Below, in pieces: positions 1 through 8,445 of a stretch of DNA of 53,531 nt. The notes beneath the pieces are model-generated. The model saw nothing but the letters and a program-made list of their open reading frames with translations, had not been told where the DNA came from and made no database searches. Source of the DNA: Treponema sp. (GTDB lineage Bacteria > Spirochaetota > Spirochaetia > Treponematales > Treponemataceae); assembly GCA_016293495.1 (NCBI GenBank), contig JAEDED010000015.1, positions 1 to 53,531 of the forward strand, given 5' to 3'. The number at the start of each line of letters is the position of its first letter. Within the stretch, counting starts at the first letter, position 1. The translations under genes were made by a program, and so were the position numbers.

Positions 1-64
1 TGGGATTTGAACCCACGACAACCAGATCCACAATCTGGCGCTCTACCCCTGAACTACAGGCACC
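1..64 (-). tRNA. tRNA-His (GTG), 3' end cut by window edge
   Basis: On the minus strand the D arm, anticodon arm and T arm fold normally. The anticodon loop TTGTGGA gives anticodon GTG, between stems CCAGA and TCTGG. A G at position -1 (base 64) precedes the acceptor strand GTGCCTG (63-57), as expected for tRNA-His. The acceptor 3' strand and discriminator lie outside the window. Confidence 0.93.
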
Positions 65-83
65 ATATCTACTGACGAATGTT

Positions 84-113
84 ATAATATCAAAAATATT
101 GTCTGTTAGTCAA
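84..113 (-). promoter_or_regulatory. Promoter of tRNA-His
   Basis: On the minus strand TTGACT (113-108), an 18-bp spacer and TATTAT (89-84) lie about 20 bp before the tRNA 5' end. Both boxes are close to the sigma-70 consensus. Seen by eye only. Confidence 0.6.
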
Positions 114-176
114 GGTCATAAAGTAATATTTTTACTAATTTTTTCCATATAATATAGTAAAATAATTTCTTTTTCG

Positions 177-205
177 TTGTAAATCACACTTTTTCGTGGT
201 ATGAT
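177..205 (+). promoter_or_regulatory. Promoter of HD-GYP gene, probably leaderless
   Basis: TTGTAA (177-182), 17 bp, then TATGAT (200-205). Only 6 bp separate the -10 box from the ATG at 212, so transcription would begin at or next to the start codon. No Shine-Dalgarno sequence is visible before the ATG. Confidence 0.5.
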
Positions 206-211
206 AAATTA

Positions 212-1555
212 ATGATATCGAGAAAATCTTTTTACAAAATTCCTGTGATACAGATGGCATTTACACTTCTTATCATCCTCGGTTTTGGCCTGCTGTTTTT
301 TGTTCTTTACTGCGAACGAAAAAGCCAGACCTTCGTGACTTTTGAACAGGATGCCAATTCTATTCTTACAAATGACAGAGATCTCTATATCGTTTTCTCC
401 ACTCCAGATGGAAAATGCTGGCCAGAAAGCAACGGTACCTTCGGCGCTCAGTATGACGGAGAATTTTTCAACAACACAAATCATTTATTTACAGACTGGA
501 CTGTAACTGTTCAGCTTCCAAAGAATTACTGGGTAGACAGTTTCTGGAATTTCGACGGAGAATTTTACTATTCCGGAAATGTCCAGCCTATTCCTGAAAG
601 CCATATTAATTATCCAGAATATAATAATCAGTTCAAAGCCGAAGAAAACTACATTGTAATGAAAAAGCTTCATGGTAATAAAGTAACTGAAGTAAAAGGA
701 AAAAACACTTTTGTTTCTGAACCATTCATGGTCGGAATGATTATGTATACCCCTTCGCTTCTTACAATCAAAAGAGTTACGATTACCGGCCGTTTTATTT
801 ATGAACCGACAGAAAGCTTCGCATATTATTTTCTTATTATTGCAATAGGAATTGATGTTTTATTGCTTTTAGTTCTCATTACGATTCAGATTACGGTAAA
901 CAAAAAAGTCAGATATTACGAATTACGTCAGAAGCTTGACTCTGACATTATCATTCAGTCTTTCAAGACTTTTGCGAACTTTGTTGATGCCAGAGATCCT
1001 TATACCCGTGGTCATTCCCTCCGCGTCGCTTCGTACGCAAGAGAAATTGCTTCAAGAATGAGAATGACAGAACAGGAACAGATGGAAATGTTCTGGTTCG
1101 GACTTATGCATGACGTAGGAAAAATCGGTGTTTCTGACAGCATTCTTCATAAGCCAACTTCGTTAACTGACAACGAATATGACGAAATCAAATCACACGT
1201 TCTCAAAGGCTACGAAATGCTCGCTGACTTTACAGCAATGCCGATGCTCAAGGAAGTTGCAAAATCTCACCATGAACACTGGGACGGAACAGGTTACTGC
1301 GAGCATCTCAAAGGCCAGGAAATTCCTCTTGGCGCAAGAATTGTAGGTGTGTGCGACGCATTTGACGCAATGAATACAAACCGCTGTTACAGACCTAAAC
1401 TGCCGAAGGAACGGATTATTGAAGAGTTCAAAAAATGTTCAGGTACTTACTTTGATCCGAAAATTACAAAGATTATGATTGCAATGATCGAAGATCACAG
1501 CACAGAAAAAATTGAAAGCATTGATACAATGAACGACATTAACTATAAAGCTTAA
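212..1555 (+). CDS. Membrane-bound HD-GYP domain protein (putative c-di-GMP phosphodiesterase)
   Basis: 447 residues. A membrane segment at about 12-32, an extracytoplasmic region to about 204, a second membrane segment at 205-229, then a cytoplasmic HD-GYP domain at about 250-430. Visible metal-site motifs are GHSLRVA (H268), HDVGKIG (H300, D301) and SHHEHWDGTGY. HD-GYP proteins hydrolyse c-di-GMP, so this is probably a sensor that lowers c-di-GMP in response to an outside signal. The signature GYP reads GYC here (Cys363); the HD ligands are kept, so activity is likely but not certain. The gene is monocistronic, with no SD before the ATG and a promoter placed for a leaderless message. The sensing region matches no family I recognise. 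Confidence 0.88.
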   Translation: MISRKSFYKIPVIQMAFTLLIILGFGLLFFVLYCERKSQTFVTFEQDANSILTNDRDLYIVFSTPDGKCWPESNGTFGAQYDGEFFNNTNHLFTDWTVTVQLPKNYWVDSFWNFDGEFYYSGNVQPIPESHINYPEYNNQFKAEENYIVMKKLHGNKVTEVKGKNTFVSEPFMVGMIMYTPSLLTIKRVTITGRFIYEPTESFAYYFLIIAIGIDVLLLLVLITIQITVNKKVRYYELRQKLDSDIIIQSFKTFANFVDARDPYTRGHSLRVASYAREIASRMRMTEQEQMEMFWFGLMHDVGKIGVSDSILHKPTSLTDNEYDEIKSHVLKGYEMLADFTAMPMLKEVAKSHHEHWDGTGYCEHLKGQEIPLGARIVGVCDAFDAMNTNRCYRPKLPKERIIEEFKKCSGTYFDPKITKIMIAMIEDHSTEKIESIDTMNDINYKA

Positions 1556-1603
1556 ATTTTTTCATTTACCGCAGCAAAAGCTTTTATCGCGTATTGATTA
1601 CTT

Positions 1604-2521
1604 TTATCTGATGGCGCCGGGAGTTTCTAGTTCAGCATTTCTTGAAGCACACCAGGTGCCTTTTTTTATTCCCGCATTAAAATCTTTTGTATTCATGTAT
1701 TCGTAGATAAAGCCTGCAGAAAAAGAATCTCCGCATGCAGTCGTATTAACAGGCTTTACCTTCTCTACTTCACATTCGATAAATTTTCCTTTTTCTGCAG
1801 CATAAGTTGAATCGGCACCACGGGTAACAATGATGATATTATCAAGTTCCCGGCTTTTTTCTTTTAGAGCAGTTTTAAGGATTTCTTCGTTGACTTTTCC
1901 GTTTGAAAAAGCTTTAGGTTCGAAAGTCTGTGCGAATTCTATTTCGTTGATTTTAATAATTGAAGGTGTGCAGATTTTTAATGTATTAAGAAGTTCCTTA
2001 CCATGATAGTCAGCCAGGAATATTTTACCTGAATCAAGTGAGAGCTTTGCAATTTCGGGCACAAGATTATCTGTAAAATATGATGGCTTGCTTCCGGCAA
2101 AAAGGACAGCATCAGTTTCAGGAAGTTTCATTTTTATTGATTCAATAATATTCTGTTCACAGGATGCAACGTCAAAATCCATATCAGGCTCACCGACAAC
2201 CAGTTCAGTTGTAGTTGCCAGCATGTTATCAAGAAGCGTCCAACATTCCCTTGTAAAACCGGGAATTACAACATAATTGATGTTTAGATTATCGCGTTCT
2301 GCAAGTTCGAGAAAAAGCTCTTTATTTTTTTCTCCGACAGGACAGAATGCTGTTACACAATTTTTATCAAGCTGACTTAATACCCTTGCAGAATTCAAAG
2401 CTTTTCCGGAAGCATCCATTCTGTACGAAGTTGAACGGTTTACTTCTGTAAGCTTAACTTCCTTAAAATTTACAGTTCTCTGAATTGTTGAACTTAAACA
2501 AATACATAAAATCTTAGCCAT
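1604..2521 (-). CDS. PfkB-family carbohydrate kinase (1-phosphofructokinase/hexose kinase type)
   Basis: 305 residues, the usual length for ribokinase-fold sugar kinases. The C-terminal PfkB signature is clear (TTACGDSFSAGF, catalytic Asp near residue 263). The N-terminus (ILCICLSSTIQRTVNF, then NRS) resembles the 1-phosphofructokinase/tagatose-6-phosphate kinase branch, where the opening is normally TLNPAID. The usual GG of the substrate loop reads ASGKALNSARVL, so the substrate could be unusual. It starts 8 bp after the DUF554 gene and is surely cotranscribed with it. No PTS gene or sugar operon lies nearby, so the substrate cannot be named. Confidence 0.8.
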   Translation of the reverse strand: MAKILCICLSSTIQRTVNFKEVKLTEVNRSTSYRMDASGKALNSARVLSQLDKNCVTAFCPVGEKNKELFLELAERDNLNINYVVIPGFTRECWTLLDNMLATTTELVVGEPDMDFDVASCEQNIIESIKMKLPETDAVLFAGSKPSYFTDNLVPEIAKLSLDSGKIFLADYHGKELLNTLKICTPSIIKINEIEFAQTFEPKAFSNGKVNEEILKTALKEKSRELDNIIIVTRGADSTYAAEKGKFIECEVEKVKPVNTTACGDSFSAGFIYEYMNTKDFNAGIKKGTWCASRNAELETPGAIR

Positions 2522-2529
2522 AAAAATTC

Positions 2530-3354
2530 CTATGCAAACAAACGTGTTACAAAATCTTTAACCTGGTTAAACCATGGTTCACACTCAACAAAAAGAATTA
2601 CGAAAATGATAGAAGGAAGATAATTTGCAGTTTTGATTTTTTTCAATCCAAGAAGGTTTATACCGATCATGATGATCATTGCGCCGCCGCAGCCTGTAAT
2701 TTCTGCTAGCATCTGTTCTGTTGCAAACGGCTGAAGGAAGGTTGATAGTAATGTCAAAAGTCCCTGGTAAACAAAAATTGCAACAAAAGAGAAAAGAGTT
2801 CCTAGACCCATTGATGCGGCAAACGTAATAGCCATAAAGCCGTCAAGAATTGATTTTGTAAAAATGATTGTATAGTTGTGATTAATTCCTGCTTCGAATG
2901 AACCTAAAATTGACATTGCCCCAACACAGAAAAGACAAGAGGCATTCAAAAACGCAGCACCAAAATTTTTTTTATTATCAAGACTTGCAGGCTTTACTGA
3001 AGCAGAAGATTCAGAAACAGATTCAGAAACAGATTCAGAAACAGATTCAGAGCGAGAAGATTCATTCGAAGTCTTATCTGATTTTTTAAGAATCTTTTCA
3101 AGGGAATTTCCGATGCCGAGAATTTTTCCGTCGAGGTCTAAAAGAGTTCCTAAAAGTCCGCCGATTAAAAGAGAAAGTGAAAGGTAAATGACACTATTGA
3201 ATTTAAATGCCATCTGCATTCCGAGAATCACAGTTATGATTCCTGCCGCATCCTGAATCACCGAAGACATTCTTTCAGAAATATGTTTTGCAAAAAGCAG
3301 ACCGATAAAAGAACCTGCTATAACAGAAATACAGTTTACAAAAACAGCAATCAT
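2530..3354 (-). CDS. DUF554 family multi-pass membrane protein
   Basis: 274 residues with about seven hydrophobic segments. The N-terminal half (VFVNCISVIAGSFIGLLFAKHISERM, here abbreviated by its key residues VNC, GS, GLLFAK) and the C-terminal GGAMIIMIGINLLGLKKIKTAN-type end are typical of DUF554 (YdfK/YqgA), possibly transporters of unknown substrate. Family members are usually 220-240 residues. The extra length here is a hydrophilic loop near residues 95-125, rich in Ser and Glu and encoded in part by a 12-bp tandem repeat. The SD AAAGG lies before the ATG. It is the first gene of a two-gene operon with the sugar kinase. Function unknown. Confidence 0.82.
   Translation of the reverse strand: MIAVFVNCISVIAGSFIGLLFAKHISERMSSVIQDAAGIITVILGMQMAFKFNSVIYLSLSLLIGGLLGTLLDLDGKILGIGNSLEKILKKSDKTSNESSRSESVSESVSESVSESSASVKPASLDNKKNFGAAFLNASCLFCVGAMSILGSFEAGINHNYTIIFTKSILDGFMAITFAASMGLGTLFSFVAIFVYQGLLTLLSTFLQPFATEQMLAEITGCGGAMIIMIGINLLGLKKIKTANYLPSIIFVILFVECEPWFNQVKDFVTRLFA
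3008..3051 (-). repeat. 12-bp tandem repeat (about 3.7 copies) inside DUF554 gene
   Basis: Three perfect copies of GATTCAGAAACA (3008-3043) and a partial fourth (3044-3051), read on the plus strand. In the protein they encode repeated Ser-Glu-Ser-Val units in a cytoplasmic or periplasmic loop. The unit is a multiple of three, so copy-number change would alter loop length without a frameshift. Confidence 0.95.
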
Positions 3355-3398
3355 AACTTAACCTTTTACGCGATAAATATATAAAAACAGTTTTGAGC

Positions 3399-3431
3399 AA
3401 AAAAAAAGGATTGACTGTCTGTCAATCCTTT
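3399..3431 (-). terminator. Rho-independent terminator of tRNA-Leu
   Basis: A perfect 10-bp stem (3406-3415 with 3421-3430) has a 5-nt loop. On the minus strand it is followed by an uninterrupted T run (plus-strand A 3399-3407). It begins directly after the tRNA discriminator base. Confidence 0.92.
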
Positions 3432-3513
3432 TGCGGAGAACCTGACTTGAACAGGCACAGCTCTCGCCACTAGCACCTCAAGCTAGCGTGTCTACCAATT
3501 CCACCATCCCCGC
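3432..3513 (-). tRNA. tRNA-Leu (GAG)
   Basis: Class II tRNA with a long variable arm. The acceptor GCGGGGA (3513-3507) pairs with TCTCCGC at the 3' end, with discriminator A at 3432. The anticodon loop TTGAGGT lies between CTAGC and GCTAG and gives GAG. The 3' CCA is not encoded. It has its own promoter and terminator. Confidence 0.95.
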
Positions 3514-3524
3514 GGAATGATTGT

Positions 3525-3553
3525 ATAATATATAATTTGATGACTTATGTCAA
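3525..3553 (-). promoter_or_regulatory. Promoter of tRNA-Leu
   Basis: On the minus strand a consensus TTGACA (3553-3548), 17 bp, and TATTAT (3530-3525) lie 12 bp before the tRNA 5' end. Confidence 0.8.
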
Positions 3554-3597
3554 TAGATTTAATTAAAAAATAATAAATATTCTAAATATTTTTGCAC

Positions 3598-3626
3598 TTG
3601 TCATACTTAAAAACTTTCATTATTTT
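3598..3626 (+). promoter_or_regulatory. Promoter of the 556-residue protein gene
   Basis: TTGTCA (3598-3603), 17 bp, TATTTT (3621-3626), then about 20 nt of leader containing the SD GAGGAT before the ATG at 3653. Confidence 0.5.
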
Positions 3627-3652
3627 AAATATACTTATTTTGAGGATTTTAT

Positions 3653-5323
3653 ATGGACATTACTACATCAGAAAAAAACTCTGTTTTTCTCAATTCCGGA
3701 TTAAATGAAACTTCATTTTCAAAAATTGCAAATGGGCTCAACTTTATGGAATCTGGAATTCTTGTCCGTTTTAATCTTTTTGAAAACAACTTTCAATTTA
3801 CTCCGTGGTCTTTTTCGGGAACAACTGTAAGAGATGACCTTGTATGTTTTGAGGGCGAAGCTTTTTCCGGCAGAACTGCACTTTCGGTTCTTAAATCAAA
3901 TAACGAAACTGAAATCGTTCACCTGACTTATGCCCTCAATAAGATTTTTTCAAAAGCAATTGAATCAAAAATTGAATTACCATGCAACGGTTTAGGCGGA
4001 ATTCTTTTTAACGAAAAAATCAGTAAGAAAAACAGCAGCATTTATCAGATTGAAGCTCTATTCTTACCTGAAAATCTTTTTGAACTTTTTTCATCAAATG
4101 CAGATAAAAAGGAATATGCGGAGAACCAGGAATTCTGGCAGAACAAGGCACTTGCTTCAAACAATGCTCATATTTTTACACAGAGTGTTCTTGCATATTA
4201 TTCCCTTACTAAAATTTTTCCTTTTATGAAGCTTGATACACAGGAACGTCAGGAAGACATCATTGATTCAAACTTTATTAAAATTGAAAACCTCGTAGAT
4301 TCCATTGATGAAAATCTTGCAGCAAACATCAACATGGGCTTTAACATTGACGGTCAATACGAAAGAGACAAGTCATTAATTGATTCGGATTTATTAAAAA
4401 CTGAATTGGGACTTAATGATGACGGTACTGTTAATCATAAAGATCGCTCTGAGCTTTCAAAAGAGGAACTTGAAAAACGCATTCACGATAACCAGAAGCA
4501 CAACGAGAAAAAAACAAACAGAAAAAGATTTTTCAAACGCAACATCACAATTCTTGTATTGAGCCTTATTGCTGTCATTATCGGCGCAAACCTGATGGTA
4601 AAAAAAATTACAGATGATCTTGAAAAACCATCAGCTAAAAACCTTAACCCACGCCAGACAATTGAACTTTTCTATACCGGCATGCACGAACAGAACATCG
4701 ATCTTATGAAGCTTGTTGCAAAATCAAAAGAAGCTTCTAATCTTATTGATATGGTTTCTACCCTTTATGTTTCAAGCACATTAAGAACAGCTGTTGAAGG
4801 CAAAAACACAAACCTTGCGCCAGAAGTATATTTTTCTCGCCCGGAACTTTCAACCTATTACATTTTTGGCATTACCAATTTCAATATTGACGGGGAATTT
4901 GCACATAACAGAATGATTCCTAAAACCCGTGCAGAAATTAAAGCTCTTGAAAAAAACGGAATGCTTTCTAAACCTGAAGGTCCGTTAAAAGAAACTCATG
5001 AAGTTACTTATTACAGGATTCTCAAAAACGGGGCTGAAGAACCTTTTATCGTAAGCGAAGTCTCTGACACAGTTACCTGCGAATATATCAAAGACCAGTG
5101 GTATATAACAGAAATTGACGAAACTGTAAGTGAGACTGATTATTATGAAGACGAATTCAAAAAAGATTACGAAGAAGTTGCTGAAGGATTGGAAAACAAA
5201 GAAGACTGTCCTCAGATTATCAGACAGCTTCGCCCAAAATACGAATGGCTTCCTGACGAAAGAGCAATGTTCGATGCTGTTCTTGTAATTGACGCTCAAA
5301 AGAACTTCAAAGTCGAATATTAA
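3653..5323 (+). CDS. Uncharacterised bitopic membrane protein
   Basis: 556 residues, no family recognised. There is no signal peptide. The N-terminal ~290 residues look soluble and end in a very charged Lys/Glu stretch. A single membrane helix follows at about 298-317 (begins ITILVLSLIAVIIGAN), then a C-terminal domain of ~240 residues. This gives an N-in/C-out type II topology. The outer part begins NPRQTIELFYTGMHEQNIDLMKL, which looks like an NTF2/DUF-type fold that handles small ligands; that is inference only. The C-terminus is rich in Asp/Glu. A good promoter and SD precede it, and a shared terminator separates it from the convergent carboxyltransferase gene. It is probably monocistronic. 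Confidence 0.75.
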   Translation: MDITTSEKNSVFLNSGLNETSFSKIANGLNFMESGILVRFNLFENNFQFTPWSFSGTTVRDDLVCFEGEAFSGRTALSVLKSNNETEIVHLTYALNKIFSKAIESKIELPCNGLGGILFNEKISKKNSSIYQIEALFLPENLFELFSSNADKKEYAENQEFWQNKALASNNAHIFTQSVLAYYSLTKIFPFMKLDTQERQEDIIDSNFIKIENLVDSIDENLAANINMGFNIDGQYERDKSLIDSDLLKTELGLNDDGTVNHKDRSELSKEELEKRIHDNQKHNEKKTNRKRFFKRNITILVLSLIAVIIGANLMVKKITDDLEKPSAKNLNPRQTIELFYTGMHEQNIDLMKLVAKSKEASNLIDMVSTLYVSSTLRTAVEGKNTNLAPEVYFSRPELSTYYIFGITNFNIDGEFAHNRMIPKTRAEIKALEKNGMLSKPEGPLKETHEVTYYRILKNGAEEPFIVSEVSDTVTCEYIKDQWYITEIDETVSETDYYEDEFKKDYEEVAEGLENKEDCPQIIRQLRPKYEWLPDERAMFDAVLVIDAQKNFKVEY

Positions 5324-5360
5324 AAATCAAACGTTAAATAACATTATAATTATTTTTAAC

Positions 5361-5408
5361 AAAAAAAGCCCTGATGAACTATTAATTCAACAGGGCTCTT
5401 TTTATTTT
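5361..5408. terminator. Bidirectional terminator
   Basis: The inverted repeat AGCCCTG-A-TGAA / TTCA-A-CAGGGCT (about 11 bp with one A-A mismatch) has an A run on the left and a T run on the right. It lies between two convergent genes and can stop both. Confidence 0.85.
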
Positions 5409-5419
5409 CTAATTAAAAA

Positions 5420-6952
5420 TTAGAGTGGAATGTTTCCGTGTTTCTTTGGAACAACTTCAAGTGAAGTCTTGTTTTCAAGAACATCAAGGCTTGCAATGAT
5501 GCGTGCACGTGTTTCAGAAGGTTCGATAACTTCAGAAATGTAACCGCGGCGGGCTGCGATTTTTGGAGTCATGATTTCTGTCTTGTATTCCTGTGATTTC
5601 TGAGCAATTTCCTGCTGTTTATTAGGATCGTTCATATCTTTTGCATAAAGTACACCGATAGCACCTTCAGCACCCATTACGGCGATTTCTGCTTTAGGCC
5701 ATGCATATACAAAGTCAGCTCCGAGGTGTTTAGAACACATAGCGATGTATGCACCACCGTAAGCTTTTCTTGTAATGATTGTTACTTTTGGAACGCTTGC
5801 TTCAGCGTAAGCATAAAGAACTTTAGCACCGTGACGGATGATACCTTTCTGTTCTTCCTGTGGGCCAGGAATAAATCCAGGTACGTCAACGAAGTTAAGG
5901 AGAGGAATATTGAATGCATCACAGTAACGAACGTGACGAGCGATTTTGTCAGAACCATCGCAGTTTAATACACCACCGAATCCCATTGGGTTGTTTCCGA
6001 CGATTCCGACTGTCTTACCTTCAATTTTTGCAAATCCTGTCAAAGTGTTGACTGCAAATTCTTTCATTACTTCAAAGAATGAATCATCATCAACTACACT
6101 GTTTACAACAGCGCGCATATCGTAACCCTTCTTGCTTTCTTCAGGAAGGATTGAGTTGATTGCATTGATTTTGCTTTCGTCAAATTTGAAGTTAGGAACA
6201 ACTTTTGTACCAAAGATTCCGCGCTTTGTTGCAGATTTTGGTTCGAAAGGTTCTGTGTCACCATAGTAGTGAGGAATGTAATCCAAAAGTTTACGAACAT
6301 TTTCGTAACAAGAGTTTTCGTCATCACACTTCCAGTGAGCAACACCTGACTTCTGTGAGTGAATTGAAGCACCACCAAGGTCTTCTTCTGTAATGTCCAT
6401 GAACATAACCTGTTTTACAACTTTTGGTCCAGTAATGAACATCTGAGAAATCTTGTCTACTGTAAAGATAAAGTCTGTAAGTCCAGGTGAATATACTGCT
6501 CCGCCGGCACAAGGTCCAACGATTACAGAAATCTGTGGAATGCTTCCTGAAGCTTTAACGTTTGCATTGAAGATGTCACCGTAACCGCAGAGGGCGTCTA
6601 CACCTTCCTGGATACGAGCTCCACCAGAGTCGTTAAGACCAATAACAGGACAGCGAGCCTGAATTGCCATTTCGATTACTTCAGCAATTTTCTTTCCATG
6701 CATAAGTCCGAGTGTACCACCCTGAACTGTAAAGTCCTGTGCGTAAATTGCAACCTTGCGGCCGTTAATTTTTCCAAAGCCTGTAATAACGCCATCGTAT
6801 GGAAGATCTTTTTTGTCCATTCCGAAGCTTGAACAGTTGTGACGAACTCCTGAATAAATTTCCTTGAATGAGTCTTTGTCACAAAGAGCATTGATTCTTT
6901 CAATAGCATGAAGTTTTCCCTTAGCATGCTGTTTTTCAATATTGTATTCCAT
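5420..6952 (-). CDS. Biotin-dependent acyl-CoA carboxyltransferase (propionyl-CoA carboxylase beta / methylmalonyl-CoA decarboxylase alpha type)
   Basis: 510 residues, the standard length. Two crotonase-like carboxyltransferase halves are visible: the N-terminal half contains the RIQEGVDAL and GPCAGGAVYSPG oxyanion-hole motifs, and the C-terminal half has FVDVPGFIPGPQEE, IITRKAYGGAYIAM and AVMGAEGAIGVLY. It moves CO2 between carboxybiotin and propionyl- or methylmalonyl-CoA. I take the ATG at 6952, not the TTG at 6973: GAGGT lies about 8 nt before this ATG, and homologues begin near MEYNIEKQHAKGK. No biotin carrier, biotin carboxylase or decarboxylase membrane subunit lies within the window, so pccB and mmdA cannot be told apart. 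Confidence 0.88.
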   Translation of the reverse strand: MEYNIEKQHAKGKLHAIERINALCDKDSFKEIYSGVRHNCSSFGMDKKDLPYDGVITGFGKINGRKVAIYAQDFTVQGGTLGLMHGKKIAEVIEMAIQARCPVIGLNDSGGARIQEGVDALCGYGDIFNANVKASGSIPQISVIVGPCAGGAVYSPGLTDFIFTVDKISQMFITGPKVVKQVMFMDITEEDLGGASIHSQKSGVAHWKCDDENSCYENVRKLLDYIPHYYGDTEPFEPKSATKRGIFGTKVVPNFKFDESKINAINSILPEESKKGYDMRAVVNSVVDDDSFFEVMKEFAVNTLTGFAKIEGKTVGIVGNNPMGFGGVLNCDGSDKIARHVRYCDAFNIPLLNFVDVPGFIPGPQEEQKGIIRHGAKVLYAYAEASVPKVTIITRKAYGGAYIAMCSKHLGADFVYAWPKAEIAVMGAEGAIGVLYAKDMNDPNKQQEIAQKSQEYKTEIMTPKIAARRGYISEVIEPSETRARIIASLDVLENKTSLEVVPKKHGNIPL

Positions 6953-7044
6953 TAGAACCTCATATTCCCGCAAATTATTACGGCTTAAATATTTTGATAT
7001 TATAATATGTGTTTATAATTTTTTAGTCAATATGACATTTTTTA

Positions 7045-8403
7045 TTATTTTGTCATTATATTGTTTATTACCCAGCAGATCTTTCCGTTTAAATATTTAT
7101 CAAAAACTTCACGAACTTGAGCTGCAGTTATTTTTGAAATTTTATAAGGTCTTTTCAAATATTCCTTTGCATCGCCGCAATATACAAGTGAACTTGCCAT
7201 CTGGTCCAGGGTTTTTTCTGCTTTGATTTCTGAATTCATTACAAACGAAGTATAAATCCTTTTATAGGAGTCAAGTTTTTTTTCGATAAAGTCTTCAGTA
7301 AGGGAATTTTCAAGCATCTCATTCAGATTTGAAGTTGCCTTATCAACAGACGAAATATCATAAATTGAAATAATCCCGATATTGAGTTTTGAAAGCAGCA
7401 CACCTGTTCCTGCATCCTGTGCGGCGCTATGTTTTTCTTTAACATGGCTGTAAATCAAGTCATCAAGATAAAGAGAAAGAAGAGCGTACGAAATGTAAGA
7501 ATCGCCTAAAGGAAAAGGAATGTCAGCAAAGCCTAAAGCGCTGATATTCTGATAAGCTTTTTTTTCTACGAAAGTAAATTTTTTTCCATATTGAACAAGT
7601 TTTTTAGAAGGCTGTTTTTTTCTGTAATTAAATTTTTTAAGTGAAGAAAAATTATTTTCAAGAACCTTGTAAAGATTTTCAACATCTTCGTCAGAAAAAT
7701 TTCCGCTTGCAATAATCGTGATTCTTGCAGCATTAAGAAGTCCTTTCTGGTAATCAAGCACATCTTTGTACGAAACCGAAGCCTGTTCTGTAAGATAACA
7801 TGGCGAAAAATACTTATCCTGCGAATTGAGAATTTTATAAACTTGAGTTAAAAGCGGACTTGCGGAATTTCTAAGCTGATCAGTTATTTCATTAAATTCT
7901 GCTTCGTCCATCAAAGGATTTTTGAAGGTCTGAGCAAAGATTTCTACGACAGTATCAAGTCTGTCTTTCTGCGAAGAAATTCCGTATTCAAGATAATCCT
8001 GATGAACCTTAGTCGTAAACACAGTTGAGTCAGTATATTCCATTGAAGAAATATAAAGCTCGCTGTATTTTGAAGTTCCCTTTCGCATAAGTTCAAGGGT
8101 AATTTTTTCTAGTCCTGATTTGTTAAAGGAATCTGAAAGAGGCACAGAATCAATTACAAGGCGCACAGCACAGCTGTTTTGATTTTTTGATTTTTTGATT
8201 ATTACAGGAATTCCGTTGGACAATTTTTTTTCAAAAAAAGTTTCGGCGTTCTGTGAATAAAATGGTTCTTCATCAAGTGAATCATAGTTTTGAGTTTTGA
8301 TTCTAGTCCCGCCCGATATTCCATTTGTTGAAGCACAGTTAAAAAACAATACTTCGGAAAAGAGCAGAGACAAGATCAAAACTATTTTATTTTTCTTAAT
8401 CAT
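7045..8403 (-). CDS. M16-family (insulinase-like) lipoprotein lacking the zinc-binding motif
   Basis: 452 residues. The N-terminal signal sequence ends in a relaxed spirochaetal lipobox (LFFN before Cys23), so the protein is probably lipid-anchored. The rest follows the M16B layout: an N-terminal domain starting FFEKKLSNGIPVIIKK, and a second domain with the ITIIASGNFSDEDVENL motif typical of the M16 middle. Where active enzymes carry HxxEH this one reads GLEKITLELMRKG, so both His ligands are missing and peptidase activity is not expected. Inactive M16 proteins usually serve as partners of an active subunit; an active M16B is encoded at 48453-49961. It follows leuA by 42 bp on the same strand. 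Confidence 0.82.
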   Translation of the reverse strand: MIKKNKIVLILSLLFSEVLFFNCASTNGISGGTRIKTQNYDSLDEEPFYSQNAETFFEKKLSNGIPVIIKKSKNQNSCAVRLVIDSVPLSDSFNKSGLEKITLELMRKGTSKYSELYISSMEYTDSTVFTTKVHQDYLEYGISSQKDRLDTVVEIFAQTFKNPLMDEAEFNEITDQLRNSASPLLTQVYKILNSQDKYFSPCYLTEQASVSYKDVLDYQKGLLNAARITIIASGNFSDEDVENLYKVLENNFSSLKKFNYRKKQPSKKLVQYGKKFTFVEKKAYQNISALGFADIPFPLGDSYISYALLSLYLDDLIYSHVKEKHSAAQDAGTGVLLSKLNIGIISIYDISSVDKATSNLNEMLENSLTEDFIEKKLDSYKRIYTSFVMNSEIKAEKTLDQMASSLVYCGDAKEYLKRPYKISKITAAQVREVFDKYLNGKICWVINNIMTK

Positions 8404-8445
8404 CTAACAACTTAAATAGCACAAGATTTCTAAAAGAAAAACTGA

